This document shows positions 1 to 12,121 of a DNA stretch of 64,000 nucleotides, one piece after another. This DNA comes from Halichondria panicea (taxonomy: Eukaryota > Porifera > Demospongiae > Suberitida > Halichondriidae). The position numbers and the translations under genes are program-made. Location of the stretch: the NCBI RefSeq assembly GCF_963675165.1, contig NC_087377.1, forward strand, positions 12,014,632 through 12,078,631. The letters are read 5' to 3'. Position 1 is the stretch's first letter; every line of letters begins with the position of its first letter. The notes under the pieces were generated by a model. It did no database searches. It saw only the letters and a list, made by a program, of their open reading frames with translations, and was not told the origin of the DNA.

Positions 1-1060
1 ATGTCATAATTATGGCTTCTTATAGCCTTTAAATTCACCTTTGGTGACGACCTGGTTCGGTTCATAAAGCATTAACTTCTGCCATATTGATAGGACTGTA
101 CCACCATACTCTTTATGATATAATATGATCTTTCAGGTGACATGTTTAAAGGGGGGCACTCGTTAAAGGGTCAAAGTTCATTATTGTAAACCTTTAATTA
201 CTCAAAAATGGCGTCTTTAGTTACTATTGTCCGCCTTTTATAACTTAATTTCGTGATGGGATCAGAAGATATGGACATTGCAATATAAAGTGAACTGCAG
301 TTATTGACATGACTGTGGGTCATTCCATAGGAATTGCCTATAACTAAAGGGTGACCTTTCAGAATTCTCCGAAGCATCACGTATAGTAGAGCTAATAATT
401 AACACACATAAGAGTTTAAGAGAAACAACTTATGATCAGAGTGTTTCCAGAGTGTATTCTTGTAGCTTATGTAACAACTAGGGTTTCACAATATATGTTG
501 TGTGGCCAGATTATGGGATACGTTAAAATTTGGTTAAACATTTGGTTTGAAACAACTACTAAATGAAAGGTATACTGTATAGCAAATAATTTTTGTTGGT
601 GGACATTTTCATACAAACTACCCATTTGTATTCGTACAGGTCAAGATGGTGACGTTGAATGAAACATTTTTTAGTTTTAATTTTTGTAGCCACTGATACG
701 AAAATAACCACCATACTAATAAATAACCCACTATAAGGTAATTGGCAGAAATTATGCTCTATAGCATATAGGTAGTCGGGTCACCAACATTTTAGTGAAT
801 TTTGAAGGACTCGTAAATAAGAAGCCATAATTATGATACATGGGGCTAAATTGGGTGTGGTATGTATGTTTAGTTGGGGGTGCTCATTTTTTTGTGTTGA
901 CTAAATTGAGGAATGTCCCATGAACGAAGTAAGTACTTTAAGTGACACAAATTCACACAATGTACATGGTTGGAAAGTTGGACTTGAGCCTATGTCATGC
1001 CATACAGTGCTATCATTATACATAGACAGAAGCTAGACATTACATACGCAAAGACTCACG
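1..1060. repeat. Dispersed repeat, copy 1 (core 412-857)
   Basis: No gene is visible here. The segment at about 412-857 recurs in the same orientation at 13608-14015 and inverted at 60640-61055, with a shorter inverted copy at 61070-61385. Shared landmarks are the run ending in ACAACTAGGGTTTCACAAT, the block with ATTCGTACAGG followed by TGGTGACGTTGAA, and a stretch ending TATGATACATGGGG. The copies are clearly related but differ by many substitutions and small indels, as expected for an old non-coding mobile repeat. I could not define terminal inverted repeats or a target duplication. Confidence 0.7.
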
Positions 1061-1062
1061 TT

Positions 1063-1563
1063 GGATTATGTTGTTCTATTCTCCCTAGCAGCTCAGAGTG
1101 AAGTGAGACAGACCACTCCAGCAGACTACACCAGGGCATTATCACTGCTCTGTGAGGGGGTAAATGTAGTATCTCTACATTATCAATAATAGGAAACAAG
1201 GACACATTTAATTTATACCACATACATGTACAAAATACCCTTATCACACACATCTTTGTACATGATCAGTACACCTAATCTACACAACATACCTTTATCC
1301 CATACCCCACTACACCCTCAATCACATAGCATACCCACACACATCTCATACCCTCACACACAATTCTTCTCCCACAGCTCTCCCGGCTTGTGATAGTGTG
1401 AGTCCATATATCCTCCCCTCCTCATTTTGGGGGCCAGTAAACCACACGAGTACATCTGCTGATCTGTGCGGGCCATGTCGTCATAGATACGAGGCACCAC
1501 CCCAATACAGCCAGTCCAAGATCAATACCAGAGGAACTGAGGAAGGGGGAGGAAGAACTGTAG
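1063..1563 (-). pseudogene. HEAT/coiled-coil gene exon fragments, copy 1
   Basis: Two minus-strand exon-like blocks of the duplicated host gene. The block near 1063-1160 matches the exon read elsewhere as VDCLTSLCQLLGRMILRGRI (for example 14330-14445), but lacks about 17 bp in the middle. The block near 1376-1563 matches the exon with residues like GSLAPKMRKGG and MYGLTLSQAGRAVG, also seen at 13240, 15030, 53110 and 55070. Reading frames are not preserved across blocks, so this is a decayed copy. The parent protein is not identified. Confidence 0.5.
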
Positions 1564-2488
1564 TAAAATAATATGCTTCTTATACCGTACAGTGGGAAAT
1601 TTTTGTGAGGTGCGTTTTGAGGGAACGGACAGAATACGGGAAAATTAAACCTGGGATAAACTCCCAGCACTGGTATTCACATGCAAAGCTATGTGAGTGT
1701 GGTTTACTGGAATTGAAATGCGATTATTAGAACTCACGAACATTTATGCTGAGGGCTCTGGAGCTAAATAGCGAACATTTCCCGTTATTATTATACGGTA
1801 GCTTAAAACACGATCAGCATTAACATTAAAGCACATCCGCACACAATCTTTCAGACAGCTGTTCAGGTAGTAACACAGTGGAAAGTAAAGCTTAATGCAC
1901 AACAATATTGATTGCCAAGCAGCAGCTTACAAAGTTAAAGAAAGAGATAGAGAACTTTATATACAAGAATGTAGTGGTCACCCACACTACATTCTTTGTT
2001 CACTTTGTTCATTCAGATCACTTTAATTAATTAAGTTGCAACTTATAGTGATCTGTACTTACAGAACACAAAGGATTCGGAAGGTGATACACCCCATACT
2101 AGCTAAATTGTAACAGTAAAAAATTGCTTAATGGGGCTTTCATACTTGTAGTGTTGTTTTCACATGGTCAGAAGCAGAGATATGAGGCCAGCTGTGCGTT
2201 GACCTCGATAAAAAGCCGCTCATGGTATCGAGGCTAACACAAGAGCACTGACTTGTACTTGTATCTCTGAGCAAAATTGGCGATTGTAATTTTAACCTTA
2301 TGTGCGTAATCACGTATCAATCCCTTGTATATAATTATGGTGGACAAAACATTGATGCAAAAGCCCCTGTATTGGGTTCTAAAAGCGGTATAGCCCCTTA
2401 CTAGTGCCCCTATATACTGCCCGTAGGCCAGGGGTGGGGCTTGACATTGATAGGTGCATAACATCGATGCTTGTAACAAAGCAGGAAC
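1564..2488. other. No gene seen; intergenic repeat sequence
   Basis: Parts resemble 15230-15620 and 55260-55800: shared stretches include the sequence around GCAGCAGCTTACAA and the GTAGTGGTCACCCACA block. Short open frames here lack domain similarity or splice context. Confidence 0.5.
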
Positions 2489-2575
2489 AGCAAATGACCT
2501 CTTAATAACTAAACAATGAATAACGTTAAAATTCGGATAATTATTATTCATTGTTTAGTTAAGAGGTCATTTGCT
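2489..2575. repeat. Near-perfect hairpin upstream of R1
   Basis: Two arms of about 32-35 bp, 2489-2523 and 2544-2575, are inverted copies (left arm begins AGCAAATGACCTCTTAA, right arm ends TTAAGAGGTCATTTGCT). The loop is about 20 bp. The hairpin ends about 145 bp before the R1 start codon. It is either a small fold-back element or a regulatory stem. Confidence 0.8.
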
Positions 2576-2721
2576 ATACTGCATTGTTAACATTGGTGCA
2601 TGTGATACACTGACCGTTTCCATGCAATCCCTTTCCTTTTATATACTATTATTCTATAGTAGGCAGAGGTTGGTTTAATTCTAGTCTACTAATTATTATA
2701 ACTGGTAACACATAATTCGAG

Positions 2722-5565
2722 ATGACATTAGAGAAATTAAAGCTCATTGGAGTTTTTCTGATTTGCTTTCTGGCTGGCTTCAGCACTGGTAAGACTAACT
2801 ATTCGATTATAGATTACCTTACATTGCATGTTTCGTAAAGCACAATATTCAGTGAGTGTGGAGAGACCATGTCCAATGGATACAGTCACTTTCACCTGCA
2901 CTGCTCCTGGAGATTCCTTGAGATGGTCACCATCAGATGCAACTCCCATCACTATCCTCTCTTCTCCCTCTGGTCTCAATGTACCCCGTGTTGTGTCAGG
3001 TTACACTGTGACACTGATTGCATTTGATAACGATACATTAACATCTACTCTGTCAAGAACAGCGGAAAATGGGGTCACTGTGTCCTGTTTGAGTACTGTG
3101 TCTACCCTAACCACTATAGGATCTTCAACAATCCGATTGGTTGGTGAGTTGCAGTTAGTGTTTCGTCTATTGTCTGTATACACTAAGTTACATAGATTCA
3201 CCAGGACCACCTTCCACCATCAGACACTCCACTCTGAGCAGCTCAGCCAATGAAGTCAGTGTACCTGTACAGTGGGACCCTCCTACTGAGACTGGTGGTA
3301 GAGATGACCTCACCTACACCGTGACCATCTCACCTCCGGCCCAGCTCTCTGCTACTGTCCTCACATCCACCTCTGTCACTGTGACTGCTCAATACAATGT
3401 GGACTACACTGTCAGTGTTGTGGCTACCAACTGTGCTGGGAACAGTACAACTGCTGAGTACAGCTTTAGGATCGGTGAGTACGTAATCGCTTGTAATTAT
3501 GCTGTGCACAACTTCCCTCTCATGCAGGTGGCTGTCCTGTATTGACCAACCTCATGAATGGAGCCTTTGGACAAGTCTTCAGCAGATTATTAGGATCCAC
3601 AGTAACCATCCAGTGTGACGCTGGATATATATCTGCTATTGCTATGGTGACATGTGATGATGCACTGATGTGGAGTCCAGACCCCGAGGCTATTGAGTGT
3701 ACATCACTACCCACACTCCCTCCCACAACTCGTGAGTTAAGTTCTTGGTTTTTACAAAACTTATTATGTTTTCACCTCATAGCTCCAATGAACTGCACAG
3801 TTCCACTATCCTCACCACAGAATGGCACCATCAGTAATCATTCAGTACCAGCTATTCCCGGTACACAAGTGACCTTTCGGTGTGACGACGGACTGTTCCC
3901 TGAGGGCATGATTAATGTCACCTGTCTAGCTACAGGAGAGTGGGACAAAAACCCAGTGAAGCTCATCTGCAGAATTGAACCTAGTAAATAACTTTGTAAG
4001 TAATGGGCATTCATCATCCCCTGTACCTAGTTTCGTGTGTCCTGCCTGCCCCTCGACTCAATGGAGCATTACTCAACACCACGTCTCAGAACACTGACTT
4101 AACTGAGGGTTCAGTTATTACCTTCCAATGTGATCCTGGGTTTTCACCGGTGGGTGCAGTGACTGTCACTTGTAACAATTCTGGTCTCTGGGATCCTGAC
4201 CTGGCTCTATTGGAATGTTGTACGTATACACATGAGTATAGCAATAATATTATGGTACAACTATATATATATCGTAAATGCGCCAAATTTTCGAAGCATG
4301 CACTTACCGGAAACACTCCCAGGCCACGCCTTCAATCTTTGTATGTTATAGCAGATAATTTAGCGAAAATGAATCCCCTTGAAAATTTGGGGCTATACTG
4401 TATAGCTCAAGGTTCCAATTATATATACTGTAGACTCTCGCTATTCCGACTCTCTGAAGTACGACCACCTCGATATATATACCCCTGCCATTTGGTTTGG
4501 CACGGATTGCACAAAACTCACCCTAAAATGCGGTCACTCGCTATATTTCGTATATATACTCCCAACTAGGTTTTTAATGTATGCCCCAAACTAGGTTTTC
4601 AATGTACGTTTATACTACGGCCGGATATGGTGTGGTTTGGCTGGATTACACTTATATAGAGAGCATGCAGAATGATTTCAGACAGAACCGCAAAATTATC
4701 ATTATAGATTCGAGGTAAGGTCGTTTTAAGCCGCAGGTATTTCCCGAAATACAGCCACCTCGCTATTCCGGCCAAGCTGCACTGTGTCCCAAGGGTGACC
4801 GGATTAATGAGAGTCTACTGTACTAATTTACGTTTTTTTATATTTATGGCACTTAATTTATAAATTGATATGATAGAGAGGTTAATCTTTTGTTCGAAGG
4901 TTATATAGTTTGAGTAGGGATGGAAGCCGCTTCGTGGTATCGAGACTGCAAAAAAAACACTAACTTCTGAGCAAAATCGGCGAAAATAAAATTAATACAA
5001 AAATATAGTTATTATTTAACCAGCGGGGTTGCATTCCTCTAATTAATTAGAGGGGATGCCTGACTCTATAATTAACAGTCATCAGTCATGGTCTCTGGCT
5101 TATAATTTATGTTGTTTGTTCGTGTAGCTAGCAAGGGTATAGCATCATTATGTTTCTCGAAGTAGCGAGGATTAAACTTGACATAATTTGTATACCTCAT
5201 ACAACACAGTACTCTGATTGTGACAATTGCCTATAATACAGGCTTCATGCAGTTAGTATATGCTCTATTTGTTGTCCTATAATAATTATTGCCAATCCTT
5301 CACAGCTCTGACTGCTACCACCCTATCGACTGGTATAACTGTTGCCATCGGTGTTACTACTACTTTCGTTGTGTCTACTCTATTTCTCGCTGGACTCCTA
5401 GTGATGTACTCGTTCACGCGTAAGAAGGCAGTGTACTACACAAGAAAAACAGCATTATCTGTTGTAGAACCCACTAAACCAGTTGAACCTGTTTATGAGG
5501 AGGTGTTACCCAAAGAGGAGATTGAACTCCACACTAACCAAGCGTATGGACCATTAGGACTGTGA
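2722..5565 (+). CDS. Receptor R1: Ig-FN3-three sushi-TM, tyrosine tail
   Basis: Seven exons predicted: 2722-2788, 2841-3143, 3196-3474, 3528-3731, 3783-3983, 4031-4219, 5306-5565. All junctions are phase 1, and the joined frame is open for 500 residues. Residues 1-22 form a signal peptide (hydrophobic core GVFLICFLAGF). About 23-123 is Ig-like (TFTC, LRW, TVSC), 124-216 FN3, and 217-284, 285-351 and 352-414 are sushi modules with four cysteines each (for example IQCDAGY and VTC). A transmembrane helix around 425-447 is followed by RKKAVYY. The tail carries VYEEV (Tyr478) and NQAYGPLGL (Tyr495). The start is the only ATG fitting the signal exon and matches the paralogs. Expected role is cell-surface recognition with intracellular SH2/PTB docking; that is inference, and the ligand is unknown. 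Intron 6 (1086 bp) holds two MITE-like repeats also present in R3. The ETS/FOX-like block of R2-R5 is absent upstream. Confidence 0.87.
4265..4823. mobile_element. Two MITE-like repeats in R1 intron 6
   Basis: The segment 4265-4400 belongs to the 'GTAAATGCGCCAAATTTTCG' family, also seen at 26580-26715 in R3 and, more completely, at 57779-58015. The segment 4426-4823 begins CTGTAGACTCTCG and ends GAGAGTCTACTGTA, giving short terminal inverted repeats next to TA, as in Tc1/mariner-derived MITEs. It has the same position and order in R3 intron 6 (26740-27139), so insertion predates duplication of the R1/R3 unit. Confidence 0.7.
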
Positions 5566-7070
5566 ATTTTGTGCTACTAACACTTCAAATAATAATTATA
5601 TCTAGCCAGTAAGTATTACAATGTACCTTGTCATTTTCAGCGTTTCATACAAAGACCGGGGGGGGGCGCCCTGGGATTTCCCACCCCCAGCCAAACCCTC
5701 TCCCGAAAATTAATGATGTCATAAATAAAAATGTATGACTTTTCTCCTTAAAAATGTCTACAATCTCATTAATAGAATGGTTTGCAGCACACAAAAAACT
5801 CAAATTACATCTCAGATACCATTCCTCAAAAAAATGTTCCGGGGAGGACCCCCAGACCCCCTCAATTAAACGTTTCCCCCTCCCAGCTAAAAATTCGGAT
5901 GAAACCCTGAACCTCGCTAATCCGTTAGTCTGAAACCACCTCGCAAATCAGGACAAATGGTAAACTGAAAACTAGGAGGGGCTGTCAGTAGAATATAGAC
6001 TACTGCGCATGCGCACTCTTGCTGAATCAGAAATAAATAAACTGCTCAATACAGTAGAACCTCGCTAATCCGGACCCCTTTAGTCCGAAACCTCGCAAAT
6101 CTGGACAAAAATGTTAACTGAAAAAGACCTGTCAGTAGAATATATCAGTAGACTACTGCGCATACACATTCTAATTTTCTTTGCTGAATGAGCAAACTAT
6201 AGGCCGTTGAGTTCTCGAGTCCATAGAGCACGAGTGTAAAACAGTGCATTAACTGATTTGTAGTTTGCAGCTACCAATAGCTATCACTTTAGTACAGAGC
6301 TAACTACTAAGTAGAATAGCAACCTTCTACGAACGTATTTTGCTATTCCTGATTCTGGAGAGACTGCAATGGCCTTCAATGTACTAGGTGGTAAGCAAAA
6401 CTAGCCTTTACTCGAGAATAAAGGCTTTGTTTGCAAGATAACATTGCTAGAATCACTTAGCTGTACTTGCATGAGCATTGCAACAGTTTAAGGCTTAAAT
6501 GAATTATTAACCACCAACCGTGCTCTAACTACCAAAAAAGCCAACTACAGAATAATAGAGCACGATCTGTGGTGTAGATCCTAGTCTATATGGCATTTAT
6601 TAGCAGTTTTTCCTTTGATCTATGTGCAAAAAACTATACAATGGTGCAGCAGTTTTATAATTTCATGTCTTTTGTCTGCCCTCGAAAAAATGAAATTTTG
6701 CACCTCATGAAAATTTCCCGCTGTACGGTATTGAGCCGAGCAAAAAAATTACAATCTTGACAGTACACCTCAAAATAATTATCAGTCACAGTCTATAGTC
6801 TCACTGTCTAACTGAGGGTATGCTGTCCTCATGCAAGATTGGCAAAGAACAGTGGGAAAAACCACCGAGCCCAAAGGGAATGACAGACACAAAGGATGAT
6901 TCATGCATGCAGGTGAATCTTACTAGACATGTACTCTACTGTGGTGCTTACGTAGATGTAGATGTACGTACATGTGTATGTATGCATGGCTTGCATGCAT
7001 GCAGTGGTCCCACTTATACTCATTACCACTAGATCTACCACATGCCAAATCTAATGTACTGCACACTCAC
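5566..7070. other. R1 3' flank, paralogous to R3 3' flank
   Basis: From about 5566 to 6850 the sequence aligns with 27750-28960 downstream of R3, including the GGGATTTCCCACCCCC block, the TAAGTAGAATAGCA block and the CAATGGCCTTCAATGTA block. It contains the empty site (TA at 6305-6306) for a MITE present in the R3 flank. The small open frames in this stretch show no domain features. No functional gene is seen. Confidence 0.65.
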
Positions 7071-7071
7071 C

Positions 7072-7520
7072 AGCCTCAACAGATATAGTCAGGATCCTAC
7101 TGAGATGGTTGCCAGCTCCCTCCGGCCCCAGGTTGGTCTTCCATTGGTCAGTACAGTACTGTACTGTACAGTCACTTCAGTCAATCAAGCAGCAGCTAGC
7201 TGAGACAAAACAGACGGTAAAGATCCACTACACAATAAACATCATTTGAGACAAGGTCTGATAAAGGGTCATGCAATCTATAACCATCATATGGACATAA
7301 TTATTAGATGATAAAGGGTCATGCAAACCTACAAAACCATCATTTGATGGAGATGATAAAGGGTCATGCAATTTCTTAATACTGGTTGGCTGGTATAGCG
7401 GGTATATATGGATTATGGGATGTGGTTGTCTCTCCTCTGTGGGGAGGTGGACCAGAAACTCTCTCGTAACCACGGAGGCTGATAATTGGAAAGGAACCGG
7501 ATCGAGAGGAGTTACAAATG
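7072..7520 (-). pseudogene. HEAT/coiled-coil gene fragments, copy 2
   Basis: Minus-strand blocks: 7072-7165 resembles the coiled-coil exon (consensus residues like DDEELLTLEDQL and EELADHL), followed by a GT donor. 7228-7500 contains the block read as REFLVHLPTEERQPH with the flanking repeat GATAAAGGGTCATGCAA in three copies (about 7260, 7310 and 7355). The fragments are separated and out of frame, so the copy is not functional. Confidence 0.5.
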
Positions 7521-7615
7521 AAAAATGTCTCATGCAGGGGAACCTGCGTGAGGCTAACTGTCCTCTAGTCTCAATTTCAAGTTAGTGTACTGATGTATTG
7601 CAGCTTGGAAATGAG

Positions 7616-7672
7616 GCTAGAGAACTTCTAGATTTTAAGAAAGCTTTTGACACTGTTGTACATGATCCTAAA
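7616..7672 (+). mobile_element. LINE reverse-transcriptase relic
   Basis: Nucleotides 7622-7669 read ELLDFKKAFDTVVHD, the fingers/palm motif typical of non-LTR retrotransposon reverse transcriptases (family pattern D-x-x-K-A-F-D-x-V-x-H). No further RT motifs continue in frame on either side, so this is a short dead fragment. Confidence 0.75.
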
Positions 7673-7679
7673 GCTATTG

Positions 7680-10600
7680 CAGTGGAACATGGGAATTACA
7701 GTCTCTTTGTGGTACTGGCTTTACTAAATATCGAACAGATATCACGTTTGTATCAATAATTATTATTGATGGCACCAAGTCATAATAACTAATTGGTACA
7801 TACCTATATATCATACCAACTCTCAGGGAGATCTATAGGAGTTCTATCATCACAAGTGACAATAATAATCATGGAAAGATCACCTCGACAAAATTTGAGT
7901 ATGCATTGTATATAAAATGATAAAAAAATCACTTCCATCTGATGCACCAGTTTCACCTAAAGAGACGGTTGTACTTCATTTTTTTGTTGTTGTCTTGAAC
8001 CATGCCAATTGCATTACTTAATTTTTTGTGCAATTGCTGTAAAGTTCAAAATAATGATGGTACCGGTATGAGCACAGCTATTCATCTTGTGTATGTTCAC
8101 GAGTGAATATGTACTACATATACTTTAGACACTATTGAGCTGATTAGGTAAAGAGTGAAGCCTATCTTACGTCTATTATTAAGAGGTAACGTAAACCCAT
8201 TGTCTTGCTGAATTGATCGCACCTTCAGAATTAGGACATCGTTATGCAAAACTTAATGAAATGATCTTTACCAAGAGTCAACATTGATGCCTTTGGACAT
8301 AATTATTATGCTAAAATTATTCCCAGCATAATTTATCAGGGCCTAAACATAACACTTAACTACTAGTGACTCTTACCACAGGCAAATAGGTCAACATGCA
8401 GCCATGCATGAGCATACTGTGTTTAAGGGGTTAATGCACAAGACATTATTGCTCCATATAATCATAGTGGTAGTCAAAACAAAGCGTGTGTTTATTTCCC
8501 GTCCCTCCCTACATAGCTTTGTTATCACAGTCTCTCACTTTGCTAAATGACCCTTTTAATTGTTAGGCACCGTTGAGCCCTAGGTATTTGAAAGACTTTG
8601 TGGCTGGACATCTGGAGAGCTGCCCTAGAAATATGAAATTCATAGCATTACTTGGAAAGGAGGAAGACTAATGAATGTCCTTAGATGCAGTTACTCCCTT
8701 CATAGGCAAATGAATGCACTTAAAGTGTTTACAGCATTCAAAGAGGGTAAACCACCCAGCCATTAAAATTAATGTTATTATAGAAACTACAGCAGTTTTA
8801 AGCACCTTTGCAACACATGAACACGAGCATAAAACCACAATGTACTATTGTAGTAAATTGTGGTTACTCAAATGGGAGACCATCTGCAGTACTGTCCAGT
8901 CCAGTGGTGTACTAAAAGTAGGAACCAGGCCCCTAACACTGCATGCTTGCTTTTTACCCAAGCTCAATTGAATCAAAGATCAAGCTTTTAGTTGTACCAA
9001 ATACACCAATCAATACCAGAGCATGCAATTTTTTTAGGGGACTACCCTAAGACCCTCTTGCAGGCACTTTAATATGTGTGCACATGCGTATCAGCTCCCC
9101 TTCTAAACTTTTTCCATGCTCTCTAAGTGATAACTCTCTTCCTGCTGTCACTGCTGTCAATAATTATGTTCACATTTCAAATTGCTAGCTATTTTTTCTG
9201 TGTGATATGAGATATATAGACCAAGTACACACCTCAGCTCTGGTACATCATTCTCCATATCACATCTGTGGAGTAGGCCTTATTACTGCAACCCTGTATA
9301 GCTAGATCTATAGTCGTTGTGTTAGTACACTGGCCAATTTTTATTTGGTAAGAAACCACTCAAGGCTAGCCTGCATGTAGTCCATGTTTACATTGTGGGT
9401 TTACATTGTGGTTTACCCATTTGTGTGTGTGTGTTTATTTTCACTGAAATAAGTATACCCCAACTACCACAAACAGACAATAATCTTCCTATAATAACTA
9501 TCCCTTAGAATGACAACAACTATTGTATGAACATCAACATTTCCATGCAAATAGCTATAATGTACGCGTGAACATGTGCAATACATTATTATATATACAC
9601 CCATACACAGCTGCTGGCAACACATGCATAAACAACCATGCAGGAAAGTAAACGGACTTTACGTTCACTTTATAACCTAACATGGTCATACTAACTGCTT
9701 TCATAGCAGGAAAAACCAACATGCATTAGTGCATGCCTGCCCACCTATAGATACATGCTATGTACAGCACTTAATGTAGAGAACAATCGGTATATAGACA
9801 GCTGGCATTGCGTCAAGTGTGTTGATTGTCATGTGCTGAAAGCCTTGTCATGTATGTGTACATATAAGGAACAATCAGGGGTTATATATAGCATTCTATT
9901 ATTAAGTTTCTGTGTAGAATCACATTACGGGAAACATTAAAAGTACACCATAAAAGCAACCAAGCTTCCCACCAATGTTCAAAGTCTGAGTACAAAATTT
10001 CAATTCAGATACACAAATGATATTCATGATATTTATGATGTCAAGCTTTGCTATGGAAACACCAATCAGTGAGTAGACCGTAATCACAGGGGCTCCGGGT
10101 GAATTCCAGACACACCCAACAATAAGAGGAAGTGACATAAGCAGACAGGAAATGACAGGAAATCCTCAATCAAGTGTTTCTCTACTAGCTATTATCTGAT
10201 ATATAGGCCATATGCAAGGAATCACACAATCAATCCATGGAAACAAGCGAGAGCTAGATATCAATCCATAATTATACCAACACCATGACGTAATGAATTA
10301 GATCATGCTAACAGTACTATACATGCATGCAGTGGATACATATCTACTGTATTATAATAACAGAGGACGCTTCCTATACAGAGCTACAAATACAGGAGCA
10401 GATTATCGTAATTTGAGGTAGAACAGTTCATTAATGACTTATGGAACACACTGATCAGTGGAATCATAGATATATTATCCTCCATTATTCATGATTCGAC
10501 ACGCACATCCTGACTATAATGACGTATAGGCAAATCAGCGCTGAAGTATTTCTTATCAGTTTTATAATCTAGATGCGTTATTAATCCTTGAGACTAGCTA
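7680..10600. other. No gene recognised
   Basis: AT-rich intergenic DNA with several GCATGC and ATAATTAT palindromes. The short open frames (8714-8971, 9755-9940, 9920-10138) have no signal peptide, domain or splice context. Nothing here could be assigned to the receptor family or to the duplicated HEAT-gene fragments. Confidence 0.5.
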
Positions 10601-10627
10601 TAGGCTGATACTATTTTTTAGATCTCA

Positions 10628-12121
10628 ATGCCAATGGTAAGAGTGCTATATGATTATATAGTAATATTAATCCAACTGTCTGTATGGTTTATAGGGATCA
10701 GTGATTTGGTCAGTTCTCCTTCTAGGAGGATGTCTGATTGTAAATGTGTCTGATCAGACAACCATTAGGTCGTCTCTGGAATCAACAAACAGAATGTATG
10801 TTTGTCCAGGAGAGATTGTTACCTATGTCTGCATTGGAACTGGAGATCAAATTAGGCTATCAGCACCACCATACGTTACTGTGTCCCTTCCTTTGTCGTA
10901 TGCGCGTAGAGACACTCTCGGATTAGGAAGAATAGGAGATGGCCCTATTGTATCAAATCTAATATCAACTGATTCACTTTTGATGGTAGCAGACTTGATA
11001 GTGCAAAATTCTTCATTGCCAGAGTTTTCTGTTCGTTGCACTGTTCTTTCACCTTCTGATGAAGCTGTAGCTCAGCACAAACCTTCAGGTACTAGGTATA
11101 AATTATGATTGACTCAGTCAGTTTTTAAGTTACTCACCATCCTCTCGGAGATGATTGATAAGTGTGGTGCACCAAGCTATTAAATAATCACGCTATCATC
11201 ATTGATTTCTTTACCATAGGTCCTCCTTTAGATGTGAATTCTCCTATGATTGGATATTTTTCCCCACCAAACGAAGGTACGGCTGGTGTGCGAGTTAACT
11301 GGACACCTAATGATGAAAATTATGACCCTAGTCACTTCACGATCCAGGTGTTTGACAGTAACACTAACACTGCAATTAAATCCATCGCTATTTCTGCAGA
11401 AAGCAATAGTTTTGAAGCAATACTTGCTGTACCCTTTAGTGCTCCCATGGATGTCTACGCATGTGTAACAGTGACGTCCAAGTGTAACCAGACAACCGAT
11501 GGAGTTATGACGGACTACATTCGGATCAATAAAAGTTAGTGGCTATAAAGTAGGTAACTGTGAAAAACATTCAGGAGCATACTTATAATTATAAGAAGTG
11601 TTTAGCAAGTAGACCCTGGCCAATTATAGCTCAAAAATCCAATAAAGCCCCCAATTAGGTGTACGTATACATCCCTGGAAATCAACAAGCAGATAACTTT
11701 GGCATATACATTGAACTGAGCGTTAATTAGCAAACAATATCTGTAATTTCACTTTTTTTGATTGCTAATTTCATTATCAAATACTCTTCAATGGCGCTGC
11801 GATGGACTAATGGACGTATGTACAGATCTAATGTAATGTACAGATCTAATGTATGTGTACTCTATTTTTAGACTGTGGATCTCAGATAAGTCTGAGCCAC
11901 ATGTTTTGTTTTTTTGTCAGTTCTCTCAATTTATTGATTTTATATGAGAGTTCTCAAGACACTGAAATATAGGCCGTTGCTAGTCTAGCCTATCAGTCTA
12001 TCACAGGCACATTCTCAAGCGTTTCTAAAAAATATGTGATTCTATTCATGCAGGTATAAAGACAGGATACGTGTTCTGGGTACTCCTTCTAGCTGCAACA
12101 ATTGTCCTAACAATAATCTAG
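10628..12121 (+). CDS. Tailless Ig-FN3 surface protein, possible GPI anchor
   Basis: Four exons predicted: 10628-10636 (ATG CCA ATG), 10695-11088, 11220-11534, 12054-12121, giving an open 261-residue product. The first intron is phase 0 and the others phase 1. Residues 4-20 (VIWSVLLLGGCLIV core) form a signal peptide. The Ig-like region has MYVCPG, TYVCIG and FSVRCTV. The next exon is FN3-like (GVRVNWTPND, YACVTV). The last exon encodes TGYVFWVLLLAATIVLTII and then TAG, so the protein ends inside the hydrophobic segment with no tail. This fits a GPI-anchor signal or a minimal transmembrane anchor. It shares the receptor cluster's Ig-FN3 exon order and phase-1 junctions but not its signal exon. 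Co-receptor, decoy or secreted ligand are all possible. The 9-nt coding first exon is the least certain part. Confidence 0.72.

Noticed and set aside
2841-3143. V(D)J-like recombination signal next to the variable Ig exon
   Set aside because: I saw no paired heptamer-spacer-nonamer flanking the Ig exons; CACAGTG-like strings are isolated. Variation is explained by divergence between gene copies.
3984-4002. Use of GTAAGT at about 3996 as the R1 exon 5 donor
   Set aside because: Reading to that site crosses an in-frame TAA; the GTAAAT donor at 3984 keeps phase 1 and matches R3.
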